From assembly GCF_002847285.1 (NCBI RefSeq), contig NZ_CP025407.1, forward strand, positions 1,986,501-2,050,500: a DNA stretch of 64,000 nucleotides, in the 5' to 3' direction. The notes beneath the pieces are model-generated. The model saw nothing but the letters and a program-made list of their open reading frames with translations, did not search any database and had not been told where the DNA came from. Source of the DNA: Streptomyces sp. CMB-StM0423 (GTDB lineage Bacteria > Actinomycetota > Actinomycetes > Streptomycetales > Streptomycetaceae). Position numbers and translations under genes: made by a program. Of the stretch, positions 55,927 through 64,000 are shown one piece after another; position 1 is the stretch's first letter, and each line of letters opens with the position of its first letter.

Positions 55927-56520
55927 TCAGCGGAGCCGGGCCATCAGCGCGTGCTCGACCAGCGTGATCAAGGTCGACTTGGACTCGGAGCGCTGCCGGG
56001 CGTCGGTCCTCAGGATCGGTGTCTCCGGCCCGATCTGCAGCGCCTCACGCACCTCGTCCGGCGAGTACGGCTGATGACCGTCGAACCCGTTCAACGCGAT
56101 CACGAACGGCAACCCCGAGTTCTCGAAATAATCCACCGCAGGGAAACAATCCGCCAACCGCCGCGTATCCACCAACACCACCGCACCGATGGCACCACGC
56201 ACCAGATCGTCCCACATGAACCAAAAACGATCCTGACCAGGCGTCCCAAACAGATACAGGATCAAATCCTGATCCAACGTGATACGACCAAAATCCATCG
56301 CCACCGTCGTCGTGGTCTTCCCCGACACCTGCGACAGATCATCGATCCCCGCAGACGCCGACGTCATCACCGCCTCGGTACGCAACGGATTGATCTCCGA
56401 CACCGAACCGACGAACGTGGTCTTCCCCACCCCGAAACCACCCGCCACCACGATCTTCGCCGACGTGGTCGCACGAGCCGGAGAAGAACCGGCCACACCA
56501 CTAGAGCTTGCGAAGTCCAC
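55927..56520 (-). CDS. cvnD: Conservon Ras-like GTPase CvnD (first conservon)
   Basis: 197 residues, protein identical to the GTPase of the neighbouring conservon 4.9 kb away. G1 loop GGFGVGKTT, TPGQDRFWF, NGFD. DNA from 56021 to 56548 is identical to 51094-51621; the remaining 3' 94 nt differ at about eight positions, all silent. This pattern points to recent gene conversion rather than only an old duplication. It overlaps cvnC by 20 nt. Confidence 0.93.
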   Translation of the reverse strand: MDFASSSGVAGSSPARATTSAKIVVAGGFGVGKTTFVGSVSEINPLRTEAVMTSASAGIDDLSQVSGKTTTTVAMDFGRITLDQDLILYLFGTPGQDRFWFMWDDLVRGAIGAVVLVDTRRLADCFPAVDYFENSGLPFVIALNGFDGHQPYSPDEVREALQIGPETPILRTDARQRSESKSTLITLVEHALMARLR

Positions 56521-56911
56521 TGAGCACCCTTTCGAGCAAAGTCACATCGGGGGTTCCGTCGGCATCCGTGCCGCCGCCGGGCTGGTGAATGGCCACGAGA
56601 CCGGCCTCGGCCAGGTCGGCGACCAGAATGCGCGCGACGCCCAGCGGCAGGGTCAGCAGCGCGGAGACCTCGGCGACCGATTTCACCTCGCGGCACAGGT
56701 GGCAGATCCGCTGGTGCTCAGGAAGCAGCCCCTGCAGCCGCATCGGGTCGGCCGACGTGCTCACCAGGGCCTCGATGGCGAGCTGATAACGGGGCCGGGT
56801 CCGGCCGCCGGTCATGGCATAGGGCCGGACCAGCGGCTGATCGCCTTCACCTTCGTAGGGCTGATGCTGGGCACCACCGTACGAGTCGGGTGAGGCGGGT
56901 GGCGGGGTCAT
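56501..56911 (-). CDS. cvnC: DUF742 protein CvnC (first conservon)
   Basis: 136 residues, ATG 56911 with GGAGGATCC directly before it. Short Pro/Ser/Tyr N-terminus, then the DUF742 domain: PLVRPYAMTGGRTRPRYQLAIEALV, LPEHQRICHLCREVKSVAEVSALL, LGVARILVADLAEAGLVAIHQP. The last ten or so codons fall in the tract identical with the other conservon. Confidence 0.93.
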   Translation of the reverse strand: MTPPPASPDSYGGAQHQPYEGEGDQPLVRPYAMTGGRTRPRYQLAIEALVSTSADPMRLQGLLPEHQRICHLCREVKSVAEVSALLTLPLGVARILVADLAEAGLVAIHQPGGGTDADGTPDVTLLERVLSGLRKL

Positions 56912-56984
56912 GGATCCTCCGGGCGGGAACATGGCCGATGGGGAAGGTCTGATAAAAGCGGACGGCCGGGCGGCCGACCGTCGT

Positions 56985-57407
56985 TCAGTTCAGCAGGCTG
57001 CCCTGCAGTTCCGCGCGCAGATCGGGGGTGAGCACCGCGCCCGCCCGGTCGACCAGCAGCGCCATCTCGTAACCAACCAGGCCGATATCGCACTCCGGGT
57101 GCGCCAGCACGGCGAGCGAGGAACCGTCGGAAACGGACATGATGAAGAGGAAGCCGCGCTCCATCTCCACCACCGTCTGGTTCACGCTGCCGCCTTCGAA
57201 AATGCGGGAGGCACCGGCCGTCAGCGATGTCAGCCCTGACGCCACCGCCGCCAGTTGGTCGGCACGGTCCCGCGGAAAGCCATCGGACATCGCCAGCAGC
57301 AGTCCGTCGGCGGAGACCACCACCGTGTGCGACACCCCCGGGGTGTTGTCCACGAAATTGGTGATCAACCAGTTCAGATTCTGCGCCGCCTGGCTCAATG
57401 GACTCAA
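56985..57407 (-). CDS. cvnB: Roadblock/LC7 protein CvnB (first conservon)
   Basis: 140 residues, TTG start immediately after the cvnA TAG. Same fold and nearly the same sequence as its paralogue (136 of 140 residues), LNWLITNFVDNTPGVSHTVV through CDIGLVGYEMALLVDRAG. Expected to regulate the CvnD GTPase. Because both conservons encode almost the same B and identical D proteins, cross-talk between the two modules is likely. Confidence 0.95.
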   Translation of the reverse strand: MSPLSQAAQNLNWLITNFVDNTPGVSHTVVVSADGLLLAMSDGFPRDRADQLAAVASGLTSLTAGASRIFEGGSVNQTVVEMERGFLFIMSVSDGSSLAVLAHPECDIGLVGYEMALLVDRAGAVLTPDLRAELQGSLLN

Positions 57408-60400
57408 CTAACGCTCCTGCTGATAGGTGGGACCAAAGCCGTTGCCGCCGAGGGTCTCACCGGTGCCGCCGGCCTGGCGGCCCCGCTGGATCCCCCGGCG
57501 CAGGCTCTGCAGCCTGCCGCGCACATCGTCGGGCGCGCGCGAGACCTGGGTCCCGCTGGCGTTCGAGGACTGCTGCGCGGTGCCCGCCACGAGGTTGGCG
57601 CGCGGCACCCGCCGCGGCAGCCCCGACGTGGTGACGCCGCCCGCCTGCGGGGTACGCAACTGCTCGGCTCGGCGCCAGCGGTCGTCGTTGGGAGAGGGGC
57701 GCCAGGCCGGTGCGGGGGTGGCCGTGGCCGGCTGCGGCGCGGGAGCGGGGGGTGCGGACGCGGCGTCCTGGTCCGGCTGCGCGGCGGTGGGCGCGTCGGC
57801 CGGGGGCTGCGCGGCGGTGGGGGCCACGGGGGTCTGCCCGCGGCCGCGGCTCTCGCGGAACCAGTTCGACTCCATCGACTCGAAGATCGGCGTGGGTTCG
57901 TCGCCGCGGGTGGGTACGGGGCCGCCGTCGAGCAGGCCGTCGTCCAGGGGCGATCCGGCCCGCTGCGCCGGTACGGCCGCCGGGTACTCGCCGGTGTCCT
58001 GCGGTGCCGGGCGCTGCCCGGGGACCGCGTACTCACCGGTGTCACCGGGGCCGGGACGCTGGCCGGGCACGGCGTACTCGCCCGTGTCGCCGGGACCGGG
58101 ACGCTGGCCGGGCATCGCGTACTCGCCGGTGTCACCGGGGCCCGGACGCTGACCCGGGACCGCGTACTCGCCCGTGTCACCGGGACCGGGACGCTGGCCG
58201 GGCATCGCGTACTCGCCGGTGTCGCCGGGGCCCGGACGCGCCACCGGGTGCTCGCCCGTGTCGTACGACGCGGGGACCGCCGGGGGCAGCGCATGGGCGC
58301 CCGTGTCCTGCGGGGCGGCGCCGGGGCGGGCCACCGGGTGCGCGCCGGTGTCGCCCGGACCGGGCTGCGGGCGGCGCTGCAACGGCGGCGCCGGGTGCTC
58401 GCCGGTGTCCTGCTGGGCGCCGTACGATGCCGCCTCGCCGGGTACGGGCGACTGCGGCGAGCGCGGCGGCGGCACGGAGCCGAACGCCGGGATCCCCGCG
58501 GCCCCGCCGGGCGGCGGACCCGAGACGTCGGGGCGGGAGAACTGCGTGGTGTCGGCGTCGTCGTGCTGCCGCGGGCCCTCGTGCCGGTCGCGGCCGGAGT
58601 CGCGCGGCCCGGCGCCGGTGTGCTGGGTCTCCGCGGGCTCGCGGGCACCGGAGTCGGCGCCCGGCCGGCCGGGCAGCCCGGGACGGCTGGGCGCGGCGCC
58701 GAGGCCGTTACCCGAATTGGAGTTCGCACCCGGTGCGGCACCGAAGGCCGAACCGCCCGGGAAGGCGGAGCCCGTACCGGAGCCGGGCGAGCGGCCGAAG
58801 GCCGAACCGGCACCTGCCGGTTCGCGCCCGGGCAGCCCGGGCCGCTGGCCGGGGCCGCCGGGACCGCCCGTACCGCCGGGCCCGCCCGAGCCGCCGACGT
58901 CGCGGCTGGGCAGCGCGGGCCTGCCGGAACCGGCGCCCGCCCCCACCTGGCCGCGCTGCTGCGCGGCGCCGAGCCTGCTCATCGCGCCCCCGCGGGCCGC
59001 GGCACCGCCGCGCGCCGGGCCGCCGGTGCCGGGGCCGGCGGTGCCCGCGCCGGGCACACCGGCCGCGGCGCCCGCCGGCTGCTTGCCGCCCGCGCCGCCG
59101 CCGTTCTGCGTGACGTCGACGGGGAGCATGACCAGCGCGGTGGTGCCGCCGGAGTCGGAGGGGCGCAACTGGATGCGGATGCCGTGCCGCAGGGACAGCC
59201 GGCCGACCACGAACAGGCCCATGCGGCGGGAGACGGAGACGTCGACCGTGGGCGGGTTGGCCAGCCGCTCGTTGATCGCCCCGAGGTCCTCGGGCGACAG
59301 GCCGATGCCGGTGTCGTGGATCTCCACGAGCACCCGGCCGTCGGGCAGTGCGTGGCCCGTGACCTTGACCTTGGTCTGCGGCGAGGAGAACGACGTGGCG
59401 TTCTCCAGCAGCTCGGCCAGCAGGTGCACGAGGTCGTTGACGACGCGGCCGGCGACCTGGGTGGCGGGCACGGCGGAGAGTTCGATGCGCTCGTACTGCT
59501 CCACCTCGGAGGCGGCGGCGCGCAGCACGTCGACCAGCGGGACCGGGCGGGTCCACCGGCGGCCCGGCTCCTCGCCCGCGAGGACGAGGAGGTTCTCGCC
59601 GTTGCGGCGCATGCGGGTCGCGAGGTGGTCGAGCTTGAAGAGGTTCTCGAGCTGGTCCGGGTCCGCCTCGCGGGACTCCAGTTCGGATATGAGTGAGAGC
59701 TGACGCTGGATGAGGCCCTGGCTCCGGCGCGAGAGGTTGGTGAACATCGCGTTCACGTTGCCCCGCAGCAGCGCCTGCTCGGCGGCCAGCCGGACCGCCT
59801 CGCGGTGCACGTCGTCGAACGCGGACGCCACCTTGCCGATCTCGTCCCGGCTGCGGATGCCCACGGTCTCGACGGAGGTGTCGACGTCCTGCGGGTCGGC
59901 GTCGGAGAGCTGCTTGACCAGCTCGGGCAGCCGCTTCTGGGCGACGGTCTGCGCGGTGTCCTGCAGCCGGCGCAGCGAGCGGACCATGGAGCGGGCGACG
60001 ACGAAGGCGCCGACGAGCGAGATGAGCAGGACCAGGAGGATCAGCACGCCGTTGAAGATCGCGTCGTTCTGGGCCTCGGACCGCAGATCGCGCGCAGTCT
60101 GCTCCATCTCCTGGAGCAGGTGCTGCTCGATCTTCTTCATCTCTTCGATCTTGACGCTGTCCAGCTCGTACCAGTGCCGGTAGCTCATGTCGGCGTTCTT
60201 GATGCTGTCCGGGTTGTTCACCAGGTTCTTGGCGAACGTGTCGGCCTGCTGCACGGAGGCGTTGCCGCCGTCCAGCGAGCGCATCAAATCCGTCAGACCG
60301 ATCCGGCCCGAGTACAGGTGGGCGAAGAGCTTGAGCGAGGAACTCTCCGCCTCCTGGGCGGAGGCGGCTTCCAGCCGGTCGGCCTCGGCGAACTCGTCGC

Positions 60401-61229
60401 GCGGCTCCTCGGCGAGGGCGGCGCTGATGATCGCCTGCTGGACGGACGCGTACTCCTTGGCGGAGGAGAAGGTGGCCAGCGCCCGGGTCTTGGCGATCAT
60501 GTCCGGGTTGCTGGTCGCCAGGGCCATGTCCTGGGAGAGCGAGACCAGGGAGTCGACGAGTTCGCCGTACGCCTTGACCGTCTGGGCGGCGCCGCCGGTG
60601 TCGTCGGAATAGGCCGTCTTGCGAATGCTGTTGATCTTGTTGAGCTTCTCGATGACGCTCGTGAGCGAGTTGTTGACCCCGGCGAGGTCCTCGTCGTCGG
60701 TGGTGTCGATCTCGTCCGCGGACCGGGTGAAGGCGATCAGGGCCTTGTCGGTCTCGTCGCGGGCGTCGGTGATGTCCGGGTGCTTCGGGTTGCCGTCGAC
60801 GATGAGGCCGGCCGACTTGTCGCGCTCCTGCTGGAGCATGTCGGCGAGTTCGGTGGCCTCTTCCGTCATGTCCGTCAGCAGCTTCATGTTCTCGAGCTGC
60901 TGCAGGTTCTGCCAGGAGTCCTCGATGCGGAAAGCTCCCAGCGTGGTCGCAGCGACCACGGGGAGCGCGAGGAGCGAGACAAGTCTGGTGCTGATGCGCC
61001 AGTTGCGCAGCAGGATCCGGGAGCCCGGCCCCTTGGAGCCCTTGGGCTGCTGCATGTTGGCGAAGTCGCCGGCCTCGGGCGCGGGTATTCGGGCGCCACC
61101 GCGGTCGGCGTTCCGGTCGGGCGAGGAGCTCGCGCTCTGGCCGTACCGAAGGGAGGCTGCGCGGTCGGTCTTCCCACGCACCTCAGGCTCGCCCGGAACG
61201 CTGCCGTCAGTCTTCAATCGTCCCTGCAC
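57408..61229 (-). CDS. cvnA: Sensor histidine-kinase-like CvnA with 560-residue repeat-rich tail (first conservon)
   Basis: About 1273 residues. Membrane helix at 82-100, helical nitrate-sensor-like extracellular part with coiled segments, second helix at 394-413, HAMP, LDHLATRMRRNGENLLVLAG dimerisation region, N box LLAELLENATSFS near 600 and G box MGLFVVGRLSLRHG near 669. The tail from 710 is disordered Gly/Pro/Ala and contains about ten DTG(E/A)(H/Y) units, five of them in exact 15-residue register. It ends with a short conserved piece shared with the other CvnA (GGVTTSGLPRRVPRANLV ... RAPDDVRGRLQSLRRGIQRG). GTG 61229 is my choice. Confidence 0.93.
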   Translation of the reverse strand: MQGRLKTDGSVPGEPEVRGKTDRAASLRYGQSASSSPDRNADRGGARIPAPEAGDFANMQQPKGSKGPGSRILLRNWRISTRLVSLLALPVVAATTLGAFRIEDSWQNLQQLENMKLLTDMTEEATELADMLQQERDKSAGLIVDGNPKHPDITDARDETDKALIAFTRSADEIDTTDDEDLAGVNNSLTSVIEKLNKINSIRKTAYSDDTGGAAQTVKAYGELVDSLVSLSQDMALATSNPDMIAKTRALATFSSAKEYASVQQAIISAALAEEPRDEFAEADRLEAASAQEAESSSLKLFAHLYSGRIGLTDLMRSLDGGNASVQQADTFAKNLVNNPDSIKNADMSYRHWYELDSVKIEEMKKIEQHLLQEMEQTARDLRSEAQNDAIFNGVLILLVLLISLVGAFVVARSMVRSLRRLQDTAQTVAQKRLPELVKQLSDADPQDVDTSVETVGIRSRDEIGKVASAFDDVHREAVRLAAEQALLRGNVNAMFTNLSRRSQGLIQRQLSLISELESREADPDQLENLFKLDHLATRMRRNGENLLVLAGEEPGRRWTRPVPLVDVLRAAASEVEQYERIELSAVPATQVAGRVVNDLVHLLAELLENATSFSSPQTKVKVTGHALPDGRVLVEIHDTGIGLSPEDLGAINERLANPPTVDVSVSRRMGLFVVGRLSLRHGIRIQLRPSDSGGTTALVMLPVDVTQNGGGAGGKQPAGAAAGVPGAGTAGPGTGGPARGGAAARGGAMSRLGAAQQRGQVGAGAGSGRPALPSRDVGGSGGPGGTGGPGGPGQRPGLPGREPAGAGSAFGRSPGSGTGSAFPGGSAFGAAPGANSNSGNGLGAAPSRPGLPGRPGADSGAREPAETQHTGAGPRDSGRDRHEGPRQHDDADTTQFSRPDVSGPPPGGAAGIPAFGSVPPPRSPQSPVPGEAASYGAQQDTGEHPAPPLQRRPQPGPGDTGAHPVARPGAAPQDTGAHALPPAVPASYDTGEHPVARPGPGDTGEYAMPGQRPGPGDTGEYAVPGQRPGPGDTGEYAMPGQRPGPGDTGEYAVPGQRPGPGDTGEYAVPGQRPAPQDTGEYPAAVPAQRAGSPLDDGLLDGGPVPTRGDEPTPIFESMESNWFRESRGRGQTPVAPTAAQPPADAPTAAQPDQDAASAPPAPAPQPATATPAPAWRPSPNDDRWRRAEQLRTPQAGGVTTSGLPRRVPRANLVAGTAQQSSNASGTQVSRAPDDVRGRLQSLRRGIQRGRQAGGTGETLGGNGFGPTYQQER
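58021..58245. repeat. Five 45-bp tandem repeats inside cvnA
   Basis: Five units of 45 bp beginning at 58021, 58066, 58111, 58156 and 58201, with few substitutions between units. On the minus strand they encode PGPGDTGEYA(M/V)PGQR. Looser DTGEH/DTGAH units extend the array to about 58410. Confidence 0.9.
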
Positions 61230-61809
61230 TAGCGTCGCAACCTCTAGGACCGGCTCCGGCGCATGCACCGGAGCGTTGTCTGGTCGTGCGGGAGCTTAGG
61301 CCCCCGCCCGCCGTGAACCAACCGGCGCACGCTCCCCGCACAGCCCCCGCGTGGCGCCCCGTTGCGCCCTCTGCGTCGACTGCACTCCAGCGACGGTCCG
61401 TGGAATTCCAGCACAGTGCCGGGATCTCCAACAAGGCCCGGGGGTAACAGCTCGACCGCAACTACGCACCGTGCAGGCCACATTACATGTGGTTCACGCG
61501 ACGGGTGGGGATAACGGACATTTTCCTACGAGGTGCATGGCGTGGGCCCGTGTCCCGGGTCGGGCCCATCGGTTGGGAAATGTCGCCCCTGTAGGGAGAT
61601 GGCCCGTTTCAGCCCGACGTCGGGGCCGACGATATTTGGCTTTCGTCCCCGACGAGGTGAGGAAAGTCACAATGCCGTACGGGATGGGTCCCGGCAGCGC
61701 GGGGAATAGCGGCGTCTTACCCTTCCCTTGACACAGCGAATCATTCCGTAAAGCTCGGTCTCGTCGGCCCGACAGCGGGCCCCGGCACGTAAAGGCGCGC
61801 GTAGCCCTC
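61230..61809. promoter_or_regulatory. Long intergenic region with nested inverted repeats upstream of cvnA
   Basis: 580 bp without a supported gene, less GC-rich than its surroundings. It holds CCACAT-N3-ATGTGG (61478-61492), an outer pair GGACATTTTCC/GGGAAATGTC (61516-61526, 61575-61584) enclosing TGGGCCCG/CGGGCCCA (61543-61550, 61561-61568), and GTCGGGG/CCCCGAC (61619-61625, 61647-61653). TTGACA at about 61729 could be a -35 for the plus-strand genes but lacks a good -10. Confidence 0.5.
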
Positions 61810-62004
61810 ATGATCCTCCGCACCATAGCCAACCCGCGGCGCACCACCCTCGCCCACCTCGACGACGCCGGGGACCTGCTGCTTCCCGAGCCGCCCGAGA
61901 CGGTCGCCGCCCGGATCGCCGCCGCGGCCCCGGCCGCCCAGCCGCCGGAGCGCACCGCGAACCCGCGCCGCACCGTGCTGGAGGATCTCCCGTCCGGCGC
62001 CTGA
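61810..62004 (+). CDS. Hypothetical 64-residue protein with two NPRRT motifs
   Basis: Not recognised. 64 residues, ATG 61810, 45 bp before the next gene. The sequence contains two copies of a short element, IANPRRTTLAHLDD at 6-19 and TANPRRTVLEDLPS at 49-62, separated by an Ala/Pro linker. The repeated NPRRTxLxxL suggests selection at the protein level. The ribosome site is weak (AAAGG about 14 nt upstream). Possibly an unidentified small regulator or binding peptide; it may also be chance. Confidence 0.45.
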   Translation: MILRTIANPRRTTLAHLDDAGDLLLPEPPETVAARIAAAAPAAQPPERTANPRRTVLEDLPSGA

Positions 62005-62049
62005 CCCGCCCGGCGCGACGCCCGGTGGCGGAGCGATAACCTGGGCCCC

Positions 62050-62871
62050 GTGCGTATCGCCAGGTTCTCCGTCGACGGCAGCGTCGCGTTCGGTGTGGTC
62101 GAAGGCTCCGACGGCTTCGACGGGGCCGGCGCCCCGCGGGGCGAGGTCACCCTCGATGTGATCAAGGGCCATCCCTTCGCCGAGTTCGAGCGGTCGGGCC
62201 GCAAGCTCCCGCTGGACAAGGTGCGGTTGCTGCCCCCCGTCCTGCCCAACAAGGTCGTCGCGATCGGCCGCAACTACGCCGAGCACGCCGCGGAGCTGGG
62301 ACACCCCTTGTCGAGCCCGCCGGAGTTGCCCCTCACCTTCTTCAAGCCGTCCACCTCGGTGATCGGGCCCGGCGACCCCATCGCGTACCCCTCCTTCTCC
62401 GAGGACCTGCAGCACGAGGCGGAGCTGGCCGTCGTCATCGGCCGGCTCTGCCGCGACGTGCCGCTGGCGCGGGCCCAGGAAGTGATCCTCGGCTACACCT
62501 GCGCGAACGACGTGACCGCGCGGGACGTCCAGCGGCGCGAGCAGCAGTGGGCCAGGGCCAAGGGCTTCGACACCTCCTGCCCGCTCGGCCCCTGGGTCGA
62601 GACGGAGCTGGACCCGGCCCGGATCGCCGACGGCATCGCCATCCAGTGCACCGTCAACGGCGCCCAGCGCCAGCTCGGCAGCACCACGGACCTGGTCCGC
62701 TCGATCCCGGAGCTGATCGTGCACGTCACCGAGGCGATGACGCTGCTGCCCGGTGACGTCATCCTCACCGGGACCCCGGCGGGCGTCGGCCCGCTCCAGG
62801 ACGGCGACGAGGTCGCCGTCACCATCGAAGGCATCGGCACTCTCGCCAACAAGGTGATCAAGCGTGGCTAG
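62050..62871 (+). CDS. Fumarylacetoacetate hydrolase family protein
   Basis: 273 residues, GTG 62050. FAH fold: [43 protein letters not shown], metal-binding E..E in [18 protein letters not shown] and the later [48 protein letters not shown]. Members hydrolyse or decarboxylate beta-dicarbonyl acids, for example oxaloacetate; the substrate here is not known. It overlaps gltX by 8 nt, a pairing common in actinobacteria. Confidence 0.93.
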   Translation: MRIARFSVDGSVAFGVVEGSDGFDGAGAPRGEVTLDVIKGHPFAEFERSGRKLPLDKVRLLPPVLPNKVVAIGRNYAEHAAELGHPLSSPPELPLTFFKPSTSVIGPGDPIAYPSFSEDLQHEAELAVVIGRLCRDVPLARAQEVILGYTCANDVTARDVQRREQQWARAKGFDTSCPLGPWVETELDPARIADGIAIQCTVNGAQRQLGSTTDLVRSIPELIVHVTEAMTLLPGDVILTGTPAGVGPLQDGDEVAVTIEGIGTLANKVIKRG

Positions 62872-64000
62872 CGCAGCCCCCCCGGCCCCCCTGCGGGTCC
62901 GCTTCTGTCCCTCCCCCACCGGCAACCCCCATGTGGGCCTGGTGCGCACCGCCCTGTTCAACTGGGCGTACGCCCGCCACACCGGCGGCTCGCTGGTCTT
63001 CCGGATCGAGGACACCGACGCGGCCCGCGACTCCGAGGAGTCGTACGAGCAACTGCTCGACTCCTTCCGCTGGCTCGGCATCGACTGGGACGAGGGCCCC
63101 GAGGCCGGCGGCCCGCACGCGCCGTACCGGCAGTCGCAGCGCATGGACATCTACGCCGACGTGGCCGGCCGGCTCCAGGAGGCCGGGCACGCCTACCGCT
63201 GCTACTGCACCGCGGCGGAGCTGGAGGAGCGCCGCGAGGCGGCGCGCGCCGCGGGGCGGCCCTCCGGGTACGACGGGCACTGCCGCGACCTGAGCGCCGA
63301 GCAGGTGGCCGCGTACGAGGCCGAGGGCCGTGCCTCGATCGTCCGCTTCCGGATGCCGGACGAGACGATCACCTTCACCGACCTGGTGCGCGGCGAGCTG
63401 ACCTTCGCACCCGAGAACGTCACGGACTACGGCATCGTGCGCGCCAACGGCGCCCCGCTCTACACCCTGGTCAACCCCGTCGACGACGCGCTGATGGAGA
63501 TCACGCACGTGCTGCGCGGCGAGGACCTGCTGTCCTCCACCCCGCGGCAGATCGCGCTCTACCGCGCGCTGATCGACCTCGGCGTCGCCAAGCGGGTGCC
63601 GGACTTCGGCCACCTGCCGTACGTCATGGGCGAGGGCAACAAGAAGCTCTCCAAGCGCGACCCGCAGGCGTCGCTCAACCTCTACCGCGAGCGCGGCTTC
63701 CTGCCCGAGGGGCTGATCAACTACCTCTCGCTGCTGGGCTGGTCGCTCTCCGCCGACCGGGACGTCTTCACCCGCGAGGAACTGGTCGCGGCCTTCGACA
63801 TCACCGACGTGGTGCCCAACCCCGCGCGCTTCGACCTGAAGAAGGCCGAGGCCATCAACGCGGACCACATCCGCATGCTCGACGTGAAGGACTTCGCCGA
63901 GCGCTGCGCGCCCTGGCTGCGGGCGCCGCATGCGCCGTGGCCGGCGGAGGCGTTCGACGCGGACGCCTTCGCTGCGGTGGCGCCGCTGGCGCAGACGCGG
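62864..64000 (+). CDS. gltX: Glutamyl-tRNA synthetase (3' end outside window)
   Basis: Partial, 379 codons. GTG 62864. HIGH-type box [10 protein letters not shown] (residues 16-25), [16 protein letters not shown], the Cys/zinc region [47 protein letters not shown] and the KMSKS-type box KKLSKRD near 258-264 are present. It charges tRNA-Glu, whose genes lie 12 kb away in the same window. The anticodon-binding domain lies past the edge. Confidence 0.97.
   Translation, partial: MASAAPPAPLRVRFCPSPTGNPHVGLVRTALFNWAYARHTGGSLVFRIEDTDAARDSEESYEQLLDSFRWLGIDWDEGPEAGGPHAPYRQSQRMDIYADVAGRLQEAGHAYRCYCTAAELEERREAARAAGRPSGYDGHCRDLSAEQVAAYEAEGRASIVRFRMPDETITFTDLVRGELTFAPENVTDYGIVRANGAPLYTLVNPVDDALMEITHVLRGEDLLSSTPRQIALYRALIDLGVAKRVPDFGHLPYVMGEGNKKLSKRDPQASLNLYRERGFLPEGLINYLSLLGWSLSADRDVFTREELVAAFDITDVVPNPARFDLKKAEAINADHIRMLDVKDFAERCAPWLRAPHAPWPAEAFDADAFAAVAPLAQTR

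Noticed and set aside
58021..58245. Regular repeats resembling a CRISPR array
   Set aside because: Units are directly contiguous without unique spacers, keep the cvnA reading frame, and encode a protein repeat. No cas genes are present.

Overview
The window is chromosomal DNA of a high-GC actinomycete, almost certainly Streptomyces or a close relative. The evidence is very high GC at third codon positions, many GTG starts, Shine-Dalgarno sites of the GGAGG type, two 'conservon' operons (cvnA-B-C-D), an nsdA homologue, the HU variant HupS with a Lys/Ala-rich tail, the IclR regulator NdgR beside leuCD, and three consecutive type I signal peptidase genes next to rplS. From memory, the gene order follows the core region of the S. 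coelicolor chromosome from about SCO5544 to SCO5598, read in reverse. I see no transposase, integrase, phage gene, CRISPR array or biosynthetic gene cluster.

Layout. Positions 1-5242 (minus strand) hold an rpsP-khpA-rimM-trmD-rplS ribosome and tRNA-modification operon leading into signal peptidase genes sipW, sipX and a truncated sipY. Positions 5.6-12.6 kb carry a SprT-like metalloprotease, an archaeal/eukaryal-type prolyl-tRNA synthetase, ffh (SRP54) and the start of the nitrogen cluster amtB-glnK-glnD (9.6-14.3 kb), which has a GlnR-type box upstream. nsdA and a degenerate PrimPol-like gene follow. Then come ftsY, smc, a 66-residue coiled-coil gene, acylphosphatase, a secreted CAP-domain protein, and a mutM-rnc-rpmF-DUF177-coiled-coil-coaD-rsmD-recG block (17.3-31.9 kb).

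Positions 32.0-37.0 kb hold a translationally coupled pair, a divergent Hsp90-family ATPase and a 1022-residue TPR protein. They lie between recG and the DhaL/FakA-like gene, where I do not recall them in S. coelicolor. This is the best candidate for an accessory system. Positions 37.1-50.5 kb carry a FakA-like protein, rpmB, thiD-thiL, an Lrp-type RAM-domain protein, a DUF3515 lipoprotein, ddlA, gpsA-plsC, cofC, hupS, leuCD and ndgR. Two tRNA-Glu genes and one tRNA-Gln follow. Two tandem conservons (51.0-61.2 kb) encode nitrate-sensor-like kinases with Roadblock, DUF742 and Ras-like GTPase partners. Their GTPase genes encode identical proteins and share a 528-bp identical tract. The window ends with a fumarylacetoacetate-hydrolase-family gene overlapping gltX, which runs off the right edge.

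Together the genes are mainly housekeeping: translation, protein targeting and export (ffh, ftsY, signal peptidases), chromosome organisation (smc, hupS), nitrogen sensing (amtB-glnK-glnD), leucine, thiamine, CoA and F420 synthesis, phospholipid precursors, and G-protein-like signalling. Coordinates of start codons are my choice from ribosome binding sites and family length, and alternatives are noted.
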